NCBI GenBank assembly: GCA_026398275.1
Contig: JAPLTF010000064.1
Span: 33,113 to 97,112, forward strand
DNA: 64,000 nt
Source: Verrucomicrobiota bacterium
GTDB taxonomy: Bacteria; Verrucomicrobiota; Verrucomicrobiia; Chthoniobacterales; Terrimicrobiaceae
Direction: 5' to 3'
Made by a program: the position numbers and the translations under genes. Below the pieces are notes generated by a model. It saw only the letters and a program-made list of their open reading frames with translations. It was not told where the DNA came from and did not search any database. This document shows, one piece after another, positions 38,738 through 46,187 of the stretch (the stretch's first letter is position 1; each line of letters begins with the position of its first letter).

Positions 38738-39719
38738 AAAAAGCGCTCATCACAGGCATCACCGGGCAGGACGGTTCCTATCTGGCCGACCTGCTTCTCT
38801 CGAAAGGCTACGAAGTCCACGGCATCATCCGCCGCGCGAGCACGTTCAACACCAGCCGCATCGACCACCTCTACCAGGATCCCCACGTCAATGTGTCCGG
38901 CTGTTCCTGCATTACGGCGATCTGGCGGATTCGGTGAACCTCGTCAAACTCATCTACGAGTTGAAGCCCGATGAGATCTACCACCTCGGGGCCCAGAGCC
39001 ACGTGCGCGTGAGCTTCGACATTCCGGAATACACCTCCGACGTCACCGGGCTCGGCACGATCCGGATTCTGGAGGCGCTGCGCGAGGCGGGCGTCAAATC
39101 CCGCTTCTACCAGGCCTCGAGCAGCGAGATGTTTGGAAAAGTCCAGGCCGTCCCGCAGACCGAAACCACCCCGTTCTGGCCGAGAAGCCCCTACGGCTGC
39201 GCGAAGGTTTTTGCCTACTGGGCCACCGTCAACTACCGCGAAAGCTACGGCATGCACGCGTCGAACGGCATCCTCTTCAACCACGAAAGCCCGCGCCGCG
39301 GCGAGACGTTCGTGACCAGAAAAATCACCCGTGCCGTCGCGGCCATCAAGGTCGGCAAACAGAAGGAGCTCTTCCTCGGAAACCTCGACGCCCAGCGCGA
39401 CTGGGGATACGCCCCGGAATATGTCGAGGGCATGTGGATGATGGTCCAGCAGGACACCTCCGACGATTACGTGCTCGCCACCAACGAGACGCACACGGTC
39501 CGCGAGTTTGTCGAGGCGGCCTTCGGCCACGCGGACCTGGACTGGAAAGAATTTGTCAAATTCGACGCCCGATACGAGCGCCCGGCCGAGGTCGACCTCC
39601 TCGTCGGCGACCCCGCCAAGGCAAAAAAACAGATCGGCTGGGAACCGAAAACGAAATTCCGCGACCTCGTCCGCATCATGGTCGATGCCGATCTCGCGGA
39701 GCTCAAATCAAAGTCTTGA
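38734..39719 (+). pseudogene. gmd: GDP-mannose 4,6-dehydratase, frameshifted
   Basis: The gene starts at ATG 38734 ([20 protein letters not shown]) and is correct through [13 protein letters not shown], then the frame changes near 38898-38905 and hits a stop at 38935-38937. The continuation [20 protein letters not shown] is in another frame and stays open to 39719, with the catalytic [12 protein letters not shown] and [16 protein letters not shown] intact. One missing base (or two extra) explains it. An intact enzyme would convert GDP-mannose to GDP-4-keto-6-deoxymannose for fucose/rhamnose-type surface sugars. Either a recent mutation or a sequencing error. It overlaps rph by ATGA. Confidence 0.85.
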
Positions 39720-39758
39720 CTCATCCGGGTCATCCGTTAAGTTCGCCAACTCTCAATT

Positions 39759-40025
39759 ATGTCTAGAAAGTGCAGCATTACAGGAGCCAAACCCGTCCGC
39801 GGATCAAAAATCCACCGCCGGGGTCTGGCTAAAAAGAAGGGCGGCATCGGCATGCACGTCACGGCCGTCACACCGCGGCTCTTCCAGCCGAATTTGAAGA
39901 CCAAGCGCGTCTGGGTGCCCGAACTGAAAAAGTTTGTCACCGTCAAGGCGACGGCGCGGGCGTTCAAAACCCTCTCGAAGAACGGCGCCTACAAGACCCT
40001 GCACGGCGCGGGTCTCGTCAAATAA
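39759..40025 (+). CDS. rpmB: 50S ribosomal protein L28
   Basis: 88 aa. MSRKCSITGAKPVRGSKIHR is the L28 N-terminus; KTKRVWVPELKKFVTVKATA and the C-terminal helix complete the fold. TTGACT at about 39714 with TAAGTT 16 bp on is a candidate promoter within the end of gmd. It is not followed by rpmG as in many bacteria, but by a short unknown gene. Confidence 0.93.
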   Translation: MSRKCSITGAKPVRGSKIHRRGLAKKKGGIGMHVTAVTPRLFQPNLKTKRVWVPELKKFVTVKATARAFKTLSKNGAYKTLHGAGLVK

Positions 40026-40065
40026 AGTTTCCCCACCCGACAGAACAACCAACAAATCCAAAGCC

Positions 40066-40266
40066 ATGGCCTTCAGCGTCCAAAGCAAGAAATCCGGTAA
40101 AACCTATTTCCTCCACCGCCGCCTCCAGCAACTCAAAGGCGGCCGGGAAGTGACCCTCTATTACTTTGCCGGCGTGGCCGGTGAGGCCGCCATCGAGGCC
40201 CTCCCGACCGGCTACATTGTATCCGAGAACGAGCGCACCGGGCTTCCCCTTCTCAAGAAGGGTTGA
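40066..40266 (+). CDS. Small hypothetical protein downstream of rpmB
   Basis: 66 aa from ATG 40066 (MAFSVQSKKSGKTYFLHRR). A compact beta-rich sequence, KTYFLHRRLQQLKGGREVTL followed by YYFAG, with no signal or membrane segment. I do not recognise a named family. It starts 40 bp after rpmB and is probably on the same transcript. Confidence 0.65.
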   Translation: MAFSVQSKKSGKTYFLHRRLQQLKGGREVTLYYFAGVAGEAAIEALPTGYIVSENERTGLPLLKKG

Positions 40267-40338
40267 TTCCGGTCCCCGCAAAAGCGGCATGATGACAGGG
40301 CAAATGCGCCAAAATCCCCGCTGGATTTCGCCGATACA

Positions 40339-40424
40339 GGGAGCACAGGCGTCTCGCCTGTGAATGGCGCAAGGGCATTTTCAGGCGAAAGTCAGCCTCT
40401 AAACGGGCGGGACGCCCGTTCTCC
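40339..40424. repeat. Double-hairpin REP-like element, intergenic copy
   Basis: Left hairpin CACAGGCG-TCT-CGCCTGTG (40344-40362) and right hairpin AACGGGCG-GGA-CGCCCGTT (40402-40420). The architecture and flanks match the copy at 33825-33910 inside the kinase. It occupies most of the gap between the small gene at 40066 and oppF. Confidence 0.7.
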
Positions 40425-40520
40425 TTTGCCAGAAGCTCAACGCCGGAACGATTTTGATGCGTTTGACCTTGGCATGATGACGGGTGACAACACCCCTCGC
40501 AGGAGGTAGTGGTTCTCTCC

Positions 40521-41309
40521 ATGCCGCTCCTCGAAGTCAACAACCTCAAGACTTGGTTTCCCGTGCACGGCGGGCTGCTCCGCCGGAAAACCGGGGACAT
40601 CAAGGCCGTTGACGATGTCAGCTTTTCCGTTGAGCCGGGCCAGACCGTCGGCCTTGTCGGGGAGAGCGGCAGCGGCAAAACCACCGCCGGCAGGACGATC
40701 CTCAAGCTGATCCCGTCCACATCGGGAAGCGTCGCCTTCGACGGCCGCGACATCCTCCCGCTCAGCGAGAAGGAATTCCGCCCGTTCCGGCGCGAGATGC
40801 AGATGATCTTCCAGGATCCGTTCGGCTCGCTCAACCCGCGCTTCAGCATCGCCGAAATCGTCTCCGAGGCGCTCGAAATCCATTTCCCGGAAAAATCCCG
40901 CGCCGACCGCCGCGACCGCGTCGCCGAACTCCTTCGACTGGTCGGCCTCCAGCCGGAGATGATGAGGAGGTATCCCCACGAATTCAGCGGCGGCCAGCGC
41001 CAGAGAATCGGGATCGCGCGGGCCCTGGCGGTCGAGCCGCGGTTCATCGTCTGCGACGAGCCGGTGAGCGCGCTCGACGTGAGCGTGCAGGCCCAGATCG
41101 TCAACCTGCTCCAGGATCTTCAGGATCAGTTCGGGATCGCCTACCTGTTCATCGCTCACGACCTTGCCGTGGTCGAGCACATCAGCGATCATGTCCTGGT
41201 CATGCACCACGGAAAAATTGTCGAATCCGCACCGGCGGAGGCCATTTACAACAACCCCCAGGCCGACTACACCAAGGCCCTTCTCGCCGCGATACCACAA
41301 CTCGCCTGA
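40521..41309 (+). CDS. Oligopeptide/dipeptide ABC transporter ATPase (OppF/DppF-like)
   Basis: 262 aa from ATG 40521; an AGGAGGT box at 40501-40507 is 13 bp upstream (GTG 40509 is too close to it). Walker [11 protein letters not shown]-loop [13 protein letters not shown], signature [16 protein letters not shown], Walker [15 protein letters not shown] and H-loop IAHDLAVVE are intact. The Q-loop context DPFGSLNPR is diagnostic of the OppF/DppF type. No permease, second ATPase or binding protein is adjacent. Its stop overlaps rodA. Confidence 0.88.
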   Translation: MPLLEVNNLKTWFPVHGGLLRRKTGDIKAVDDVSFSVEPGQTVGLVGESGSGKTTAGRTILKLIPSTSGSVAFDGRDILPLSEKEFRPFRREMQMIFQDPFGSLNPRFSIAEIVSEALEIHFPEKSRADRRDRVAELLRLVGLQPEMMRRYPHEFSGGQRQRIGIARALAVEPRFIVCDEPVSALDVSVQAQIVNLLQDLQDQFGIAYLFIAHDLAVVEHISDHVLVMHHGKIVESAPAEAIYNNPQADYTKALLAAIPQLA

Positions 41310-42409
41310 TGCACCCGATCCTTCGAAATTTCCTGCGGATCAACTGGCTCCTGTTCGGCCTGATGATTGCGCTGCTCGCCTACGGCGTTTATGCGATCTA
41401 CAGCGCAACATGGATGCGCGAGGCCAACTTCTGGTCGTCCCAGACGATCTGGATCCTGATCTGCCTGCCGATGTTTTTTGTGGTGGCGCTCGTGGACTAC
41501 CGCTGGGTGAGGTTCGGAGCGATTCCGATCTACGTCATCAGCATGCTCCTGCTGGTCGCCACGATGCTGTTCGGCGAGAAGAGATACGGGGCGCGGAGCT
41601 GGCTGAACCTTGGGCCCATGAACTTCCAACCGTCCCAACTGGCCATCGTGGCCGGGATTCTGACGCTGGCGATCTTCCTGCAAAACTATCGCAACATGCC
41701 GGCCGTCCTGCGGATCCTCTGCTGCGGCGCCATCGTCGGCGCGCCGTGGATCCTCATCCTGATCCAGCCCGACCTCGGCTCGTGCATCGTCTGGGTTCCG
41801 GTCCTGCTGGCGATGATGTTTGTCGGCGGCATCCCGAAGCGGTGGCTCATCTCCATGCTGCTGGTCGGGGTGGCCATGATCCCGGTTGTCGTCCAGTTCG
41901 GGCTCAAGCCGTATCAATACTCGCGCATCACGACATTCCTGAACCCCGAGGCCGACCCGCAGGGCGACGGGTGGAACATCACGCAATCGCTCATCGCGAT
42001 CGGCTCGGGCGGTTTCTCCGGCAAGGGCTTCAAGGCGCCGAACACGCAGCTCGAGCTCGGGTTCCTCCCCTCGACGATCGTCCACAACGACTTTATTTTT
42101 TCGGTGCTGGGCGAGCAGCACGGATTCATCGGGGGCGTGGCGCTCATCGGGGCATTCGCGCTGCTCAGCCTTCTGATTTTGCAGGTCGCGATGGAGGCGG
42201 AGGACGACCTTGGCCGACTGCTGGCGGTCGGGTTTGTCATGCTGATCTTCACCCACGTCTTCATGAATATCGGGATGACAATCTCTGTGACGCCCATCAC
42301 CGGGCTGCCGCTGCCGCTGATCAGCTATGGAGGATCGTTTGTGATGATCACGCTGTTCGGATTCGGCCTCCTGCAAAGCATCTGGATTCACCGCCGGTCG
42401 GCAAGGTGA
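41309..42409 (+). CDS. rodA: Peptidoglycan polymerase RodA (SEDS family)
   Basis: 366 aa with about ten hydrophobic helices. SEDS motifs: KRYGARSWLNLGPMNFQPSQ, LIQPDLGSCIVWVPVLLAMM, EHGFIGG-type EQHGFIGGVALIG and the C-terminal TPITGLPLPLISYGGSF. RodA polymerises lipid II into glycan strands for cell elongation together with a class B PBP, not in this window. It is coupled to oppF (TGATG). Confidence 0.93.
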   Translation: MHPILRNFLRINWLLFGLMIALLAYGVYAIYSATWMREANFWSSQTIWILICLPMFFVVALVDYRWVRFGAIPIYVISMLLLVATMLFGEKRYGARSWLNLGPMNFQPSQLAIVAGILTLAIFLQNYRNMPAVLRILCCGAIVGAPWILILIQPDLGSCIVWVPVLLAMMFVGGIPKRWLISMLLVGVAMIPVVVQFGLKPYQYSRITTFLNPEADPQGDGWNITQSLIAIGSGGFSGKGFKAPNTQLELGFLPSTIVHNDFIFSVLGEQHGFIGGVALIGAFALLSLLILQVAMEAEDDLGRLLAVGFVMLIFTHVFMNIGMTISVTPITGLPLPLISYGGSFVMITLFGFGLLQSIWIHRRSAR

Positions 42410-42421
42410 GGACACCGGGCG

Positions 42422-43255
42422 ATGACCGAGCCGTATTTTGACATCGCGGTCGGTGCCGCCTCGTTCTTTGCCGGGGTCCTGGGATCGCTGATCGGGCTCG
42501 GGGGCGGGATCATCATCACTCCCCTGCTCGTTCTCTGCTTCGGAATCGACCTCCGCTATGCCATGGGCGCCGCGCTCTGCTCGGTGATCGCCACATCCTC
42601 CGGGGCCGCTGCCGCCTACCTTCGCGACGGGATTTCCAACATGAAAATCGGGCTGTTCCTCTGCGTCGCCACGACGGTTGGGGCGGTCTGCGGCGCGATC
42701 CTTGCCACCGTGCTCGACCAGTCCCTGCTGGCGATCATCTTCGGGGTCGCGCTGCTGGCCACAGTTTTTCTTTCCCTGAAGAAGAAGCCCGAAACCCGGC
42801 TGCTGCCAGCCGAGTCGGATCCCCTCGCCCTGAAACTCGACCTGCCGGGAGAACTGCCGGAACCTGACGGAACCATCTCGCCCTACGGGGTCGCCGCGCT
42901 CGTCCCGGGGTTTTGTGTCATGTGGGTGGCGGGCGTCCTCTCCGGGCTGCTGGGCATCGGCTCGGGGGCGTTCAAGGTGCTGGCCATGGACCAGATCATG
43001 AGGCTGCCATTCAAGGTGACGACTGCGACGAGCAATTTCATGATCGGCGTCACCGCAGCAGCCAGCGTCGGGATCTATCTGAAAAAAGGCTACCTCGATC
43101 CCGCGCTCGTCTCCCCCGTGGCGCTGGGCGTCCTCGCCGGAGCCTTTGTGGGAGCCAGGCTCCTGCCGGTCGCCCCGGTCAAACTCCTCCGCGCGGTTTT
43201 CCTCACCGCCGTCTCGTTCATCGCACTGCAGATGATCTGGAAAGGACTCCATTGA
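42422..43255 (+). CDS. TauE/SafE-family sulfite/organosulfonate exporter
   Basis: 277 aa in two similar halves, each beginning with a glycine-rich helix: VLGSLIGLGGGIIITPLLVL (~15-40) and SGLLGIGSGAFKVLAMDQI (~175-200). About eight TM helices, fitting PF01925. Such proteins export sulfite, sulfonates or similar anions. It overlaps a DUF1634 gene, its usual companion. Confidence 0.9.
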   Translation: MTEPYFDIAVGAASFFAGVLGSLIGLGGGIIITPLLVLCFGIDLRYAMGAALCSVIATSSGAAAAYLRDGISNMKIGLFLCVATTVGAVCGAILATVLDQSLLAIIFGVALLATVFLSLKKKPETRLLPAESDPLALKLDLPGELPEPDGTISPYGVAALVPGFCVMWVAGVLSGLLGIGSGAFKVLAMDQIMRLPFKVTTATSNFMIGVTAAASVGIYLKKGYLDPALVSPVALGVLAGAFVGARLLPVAPVKLLRAVFLTAVSFIALQMIWKGLH

Positions 43256-43617
43256 ACCGGCTCACCTCACTCCTCGCGCGCGTCATGGTCACCGGCACCC
43301 TCATCTCGGCGTCGCTCATCGCGATCGGGCTCGTCTGGTTTCTCTCCGCGCATGTGGGCGGGAACCCGGGCGACCACATCTTTTCCGGCGAACCGAAATA
43401 CTTCGAAAACCCGTTCGGCATGGTCCGGCGGGCGCTCGATTGGCATGCGGCCGGTGAGCAGCTCAGCATCGCCATGATCGGGATTTTCCTCCTGCTCCTC
43501 AATCCTCCCGTCCGCGTCCTGCTGGCCGGGGTTGGCTATCTCATGGAGGGGAACCGGATGTATGCGTTGATCAGCGCCGTGGTGCTCGTCGTCCTCGCCA
43601 TCAGCTTTTTCTGGTGA
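43252..43617 (+). CDS. DUF1634 membrane protein
   Basis: 121 aa with a TTG start at 43252 that overlaps the TauE stop (TTGA). Three hydrophobic helices: VMVTGTLISASLIAIGLVWF, AMIGIFLLLLNPPVRVLLAG and LISAVVLVVLAISFFW. DUF1634 proteins are encoded next to TauE/SafE exporters and are thought to be accessory subunits; the role is unproven. Confidence 0.85.
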   Translation: MNRLTSLLARVMVTGTLISASLIAIGLVWFLSAHVGGNPGDHIFSGEPKYFENPFGMVRRALDWHAAGEQLSIAMIGIFLLLLNPPVRVLLAGVGYLMEGNRMYALISAVVLVVLAISFFW

Positions 43618-44873
43618 AGGCGGGATATTTCAAAACCCTGATCGCGCCGCTCGCCAACCCGGTGTTCCGGGCGCTCTGGATCGCCACTGTCTTCTCGAAT
43701 GTCGGGACCCTCATGCACAGCGTGGGGGCGGCCTGGCTCATGACGTCCATGACCACCTCGCCGCTCCTCGTGGGGCTCGTTCCAGCGTGCATTTTCCTGC
43801 CGACATTCTTCGCGGGAATACTTGGCGGCGTCCTCGCCGACATGGTCGAGCGGCGTCGCATCCTCATCGTCACCCAGACGGCCATGATGATTGGGGCCGC
43901 GACCCTCGGCCTCATCACGGTCACCGGGCACATCTCACCCGCAACCCTGCTGTGGCTGACACTGTGCCTCGGATTTTTCAGCGCGCTCAACCTCCCGGCC
44001 TGGCAGTCCCAGATCCAGGAGATGGTTTCACCCGGACAGATTGCGGCTGCGGTCTCGCTGAACAGCATGAGCTTCAACAGCGCGCGTTCGATCGGGCCGG
44101 CGATCGGCGGGCTGCTCGTCGCAGCGAAGGGGCCCGCTGTTGTCTTTTTTCTCAACGCCGCATCTTTCCTCGGAACGGTGTTTGTGCTGGCCGCCTGGAA
44201 GCGCCCGCCGTTCCAGCGCCAGCAGAAAGAGGTTCTCAAGACATTGCGCGAGGGATTTGATTTTGCGTTCTTCTCACCGATCATGCGCGCCCCGCTGTTG
44301 CGCGTGTCGGCGTTTGCATTTGCCGCGAGCGCGATCTGGGCGGTCCTGCCGTTGCTGGCGAGGGAAACCCTGAAGACCGGCCCGCTGGGCTATGGATTTC
44401 TTCTCGGAGCCTTCGGTCTCGGCTCGATCATCACCGGCGGCCTCGTTCCGGGCATGCGGCATCGCTGGCACCCGGACCGGATCGCAGCGCCGGCGATCCT
44501 CCTGCTGTCGCTGTCCTTCATCTGCCTCGGCACCATCCACCGCTTCCCGGTCGCGCTCTGCGCCCTTTTCACAGGCGGGCTGGCCTGGGTCGCCGTGCTC
44601 ATCCAGTTCAACGTGGCCGTGCAGGTGTCCGTGCCTGCGGCGATGCGGGGACGCGCCCTCTCGTTTTACCTCGTATTTTTTCAGGGCAGCATGGGCCTCG
44701 GCAGCGCATGGAACGGGTGGATCGCGACCCATGTCGGAATTTCCCACGCCCTCGTCTTCGCCGGAATCATTCTCCTGCTCGGCCTCCCGCTGATCGTCTG
44801 GTTTCCGCTCCCGAGATCCTCCTCCACTGAGGACGTCCTCGCCGCACCGCCACTCCCGACAGTCGAAGACTGA
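43614..44873 (+). CDS. MFS transporter (MFS_3 / EntS-like)
   Basis: 419 aa with a GTG start overlapping the upstream stop (GTGA). Twelve hydrophobic helices; the loop 2-3 motif GGVLADMVERRRIL and NLPAWQSQIQEMVSP are typical of the MFS_3 group (transmembrane secretion effector / enterobactin exporter EntS). Efflux by proton antiport is likely; substrate unknown. Last gene of the oppF-rodA-tauE-DUF1634-MFS run. Confidence 0.88.
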   Translation: MKAGYFKTLIAPLANPVFRALWIATVFSNVGTLMHSVGAAWLMTSMTTSPLLVGLVPACIFLPTFFAGILGGVLADMVERRRILIVTQTAMMIGAATLGLITVTGHISPATLLWLTLCLGFFSALNLPAWQSQIQEMVSPGQIAAAVSLNSMSFNSARSIGPAIGGLLVAAKGPAVVFFLNAASFLGTVFVLAAWKRPPFQRQQKEVLKTLREGFDFAFFSPIMRAPLLRVSAFAFAASAIWAVLPLLARETLKTGPLGYGFLLGAFGLGSIITGGLVPGMRHRWHPDRIAAPAILLLSLSFICLGTIHRFPVALCALFTGGLAWVAVLIQFNVAVQVSVPAAMRGRALSFYLVFFQGSMGLGSAWNGWIATHVGISHALVFAGIILLLGLPLIVWFPLPRSSSTEDVLAAPPLPTVED

Positions 44874-44881
44874 AAATGACG

Positions 44882-45024
44882 GGAGCGATCAAATGTGAGT
44901 GAGGTTTCCTTGGTCCGCGAAAGGTAGGGGCAGACCTCCGGGCTGACCGTTCTCCACGCGGCGGGCCGAGGACGTCCCGCCCTACCACGCATTGCGTCTA
45001 ACCTCCCCCAGTTTTGATCGCACC
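44882..45024 (-). mobile_element. 143-bp MITE-like element, copy 2
   Basis: Inverted copy of 30892-31034. Terminal inverted repeats are clearest here: GGAGCGATCAAA at the left against TTTGATCGCACC at the right (11 of 12 pairing). The interior holds the palindrome GGGCGGGACGTCC-tCGGCCCGCC. It is non-coding, sits in the gap between the MFS gene and aroB, and reaches to 65 bp before the aroB start. Confidence 0.75.
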
Positions 45025-45088
45025 CGAAATTGACGGCGGGCGGAATTCCGATTCGACTCCGCCGCACGGATCGGACAGAGTGGTTTCG

Positions 45089-46141
45089 ATGATTGTCTCC
45101 GTCCCGCTTCAGCGCTCGCCATATGACGTGCATGTCGGTCCCGGACTGTTGGATCAGGCGGGAGACCTTTCAGCGGGGGTCATCAAGCCCGGTCGATGCG
45201 CGTTGATCTCGGACTCGAATGTCGCCCCGCTCTACGCGGAGCGCGTTTCGCGATCGCTTCAGGACGCCGGCTTCAAGGTCGGGACACTGGTGGCACCCGC
45301 CGGCGAGAACTCGAAATCCATGGAGCAGGTTTCTTCGCTTTGCGAGCAGATGATCGAGGCGGGTTTGGATCGGAGCTCTGCGGTCGTTGCGCTCGGAGGC
45401 GGAGTGGTCGGCGACCTCGCGGGATTTGCAGCGGCGATCTACTACCGGGGAATCCCTTGCATTCAGGTTCCGACCACGATTGTCTCGCAGGTCGACAGCT
45501 CGGTCGGAGGAAAAACCGGCGTGAATGCCGCCGGCGGAAAAAACCTGATCGGTGCCTTCCACCAGCCGCGCCTGGTGATTGCGGACACCGACACGCTCGC
45601 CACCCTGCCCGCGCGGGAGTTTAACGAGGGTTTCGCGGAGGTGATCAAACATGCGGCGATCCGCGACTTTGCCATGCTGGATGCGCTAGACGACCTTCCA
45701 GCCCTGATCGCGCGGAACGTGGCAATCAAGGCGGCGGTCGTCACGAAGGACGAATTTGAAACCAAGGGCGTCCGCGCGCTTCTGAACTTCGGGCACACGA
45801 TCGGCCACGGGATCGAAAATGCCGCCGGCTACGGACGCTACCTGCACGGCGAGGCCATCTCGCTCGGGCTCGTCGCCGCCTGCCGGCTCTCGGTGGAAAA
45901 AGCCGGGCTCGATCCTGAAGTTCGCGACCGGATATTCGCCGCTCTCGAACGTTATCAGCTTCCCCTGAGCCTGCCGCCGGACATCAAAACCGATGACGTT
46001 CTCTCCGCCATGCGGAAGGACAAAAAGTTCCACGGCGGCTCGGTCCGGTTTGTCCTCTTGAATAAGCCCGGCGAGGCGTTTGTTTCACACGATGTCACCG
46101 AGGCGGACATCGTGCGCCAGATCGAGGCGCTGCGCGGCTGA
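45089..46141 (+). CDS. aroB: 3-dehydroquinate synthase
   Basis: 350 aa from ATG 45089 (MIVSVPLQRSPYDVHVGPGL); the upstream open frame reads into the MITE-like element. The NAD- and metal-binding motifs are intact: GENSKSMEQ, ALGGGVVGDLAGFAA, QVPTTIVSQVDSSVGGKTGV, NEGFAEVIKHAAI and FGHTIGHGIENAAGY. Second step of the shikimate pathway. Confidence 0.96.
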   Translation: MIVSVPLQRSPYDVHVGPGLLDQAGDLSAGVIKPGRCALISDSNVAPLYAERVSRSLQDAGFKVGTLVAPAGENSKSMEQVSSLCEQMIEAGLDRSSAVVALGGGVVGDLAGFAAAIYYRGIPCIQVPTTIVSQVDSSVGGKTGVNAAGGKNLIGAFHQPRLVIADTDTLATLPAREFNEGFAEVIKHAAIRDFAMLDALDDLPALIARNVAIKAAVVTKDEFETKGVRALLNFGHTIGHGIENAAGYGRYLHGEAISLGLVAACRLSVEKAGLDPEVRDRIFAALERYQLPLSLPPDIKTDDVLSAMRKDKKFHGGSVRFVLLNKPGEAFVSHDVTEADIVRQIEALRG

Positions 46142-46187
46142 GCGAATTGCGCTTGACCATGGGAGGCAGGGCGGGAAGCCTCCCCCC

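Noticed and set aside
41267..43252. 661-aa minus-strand open frame across rodA and TauE
   Set aside because: It is a low-complexity Asp/Arg/Gln-rich shadow of membrane protein genes and lies opposite recognised genes.
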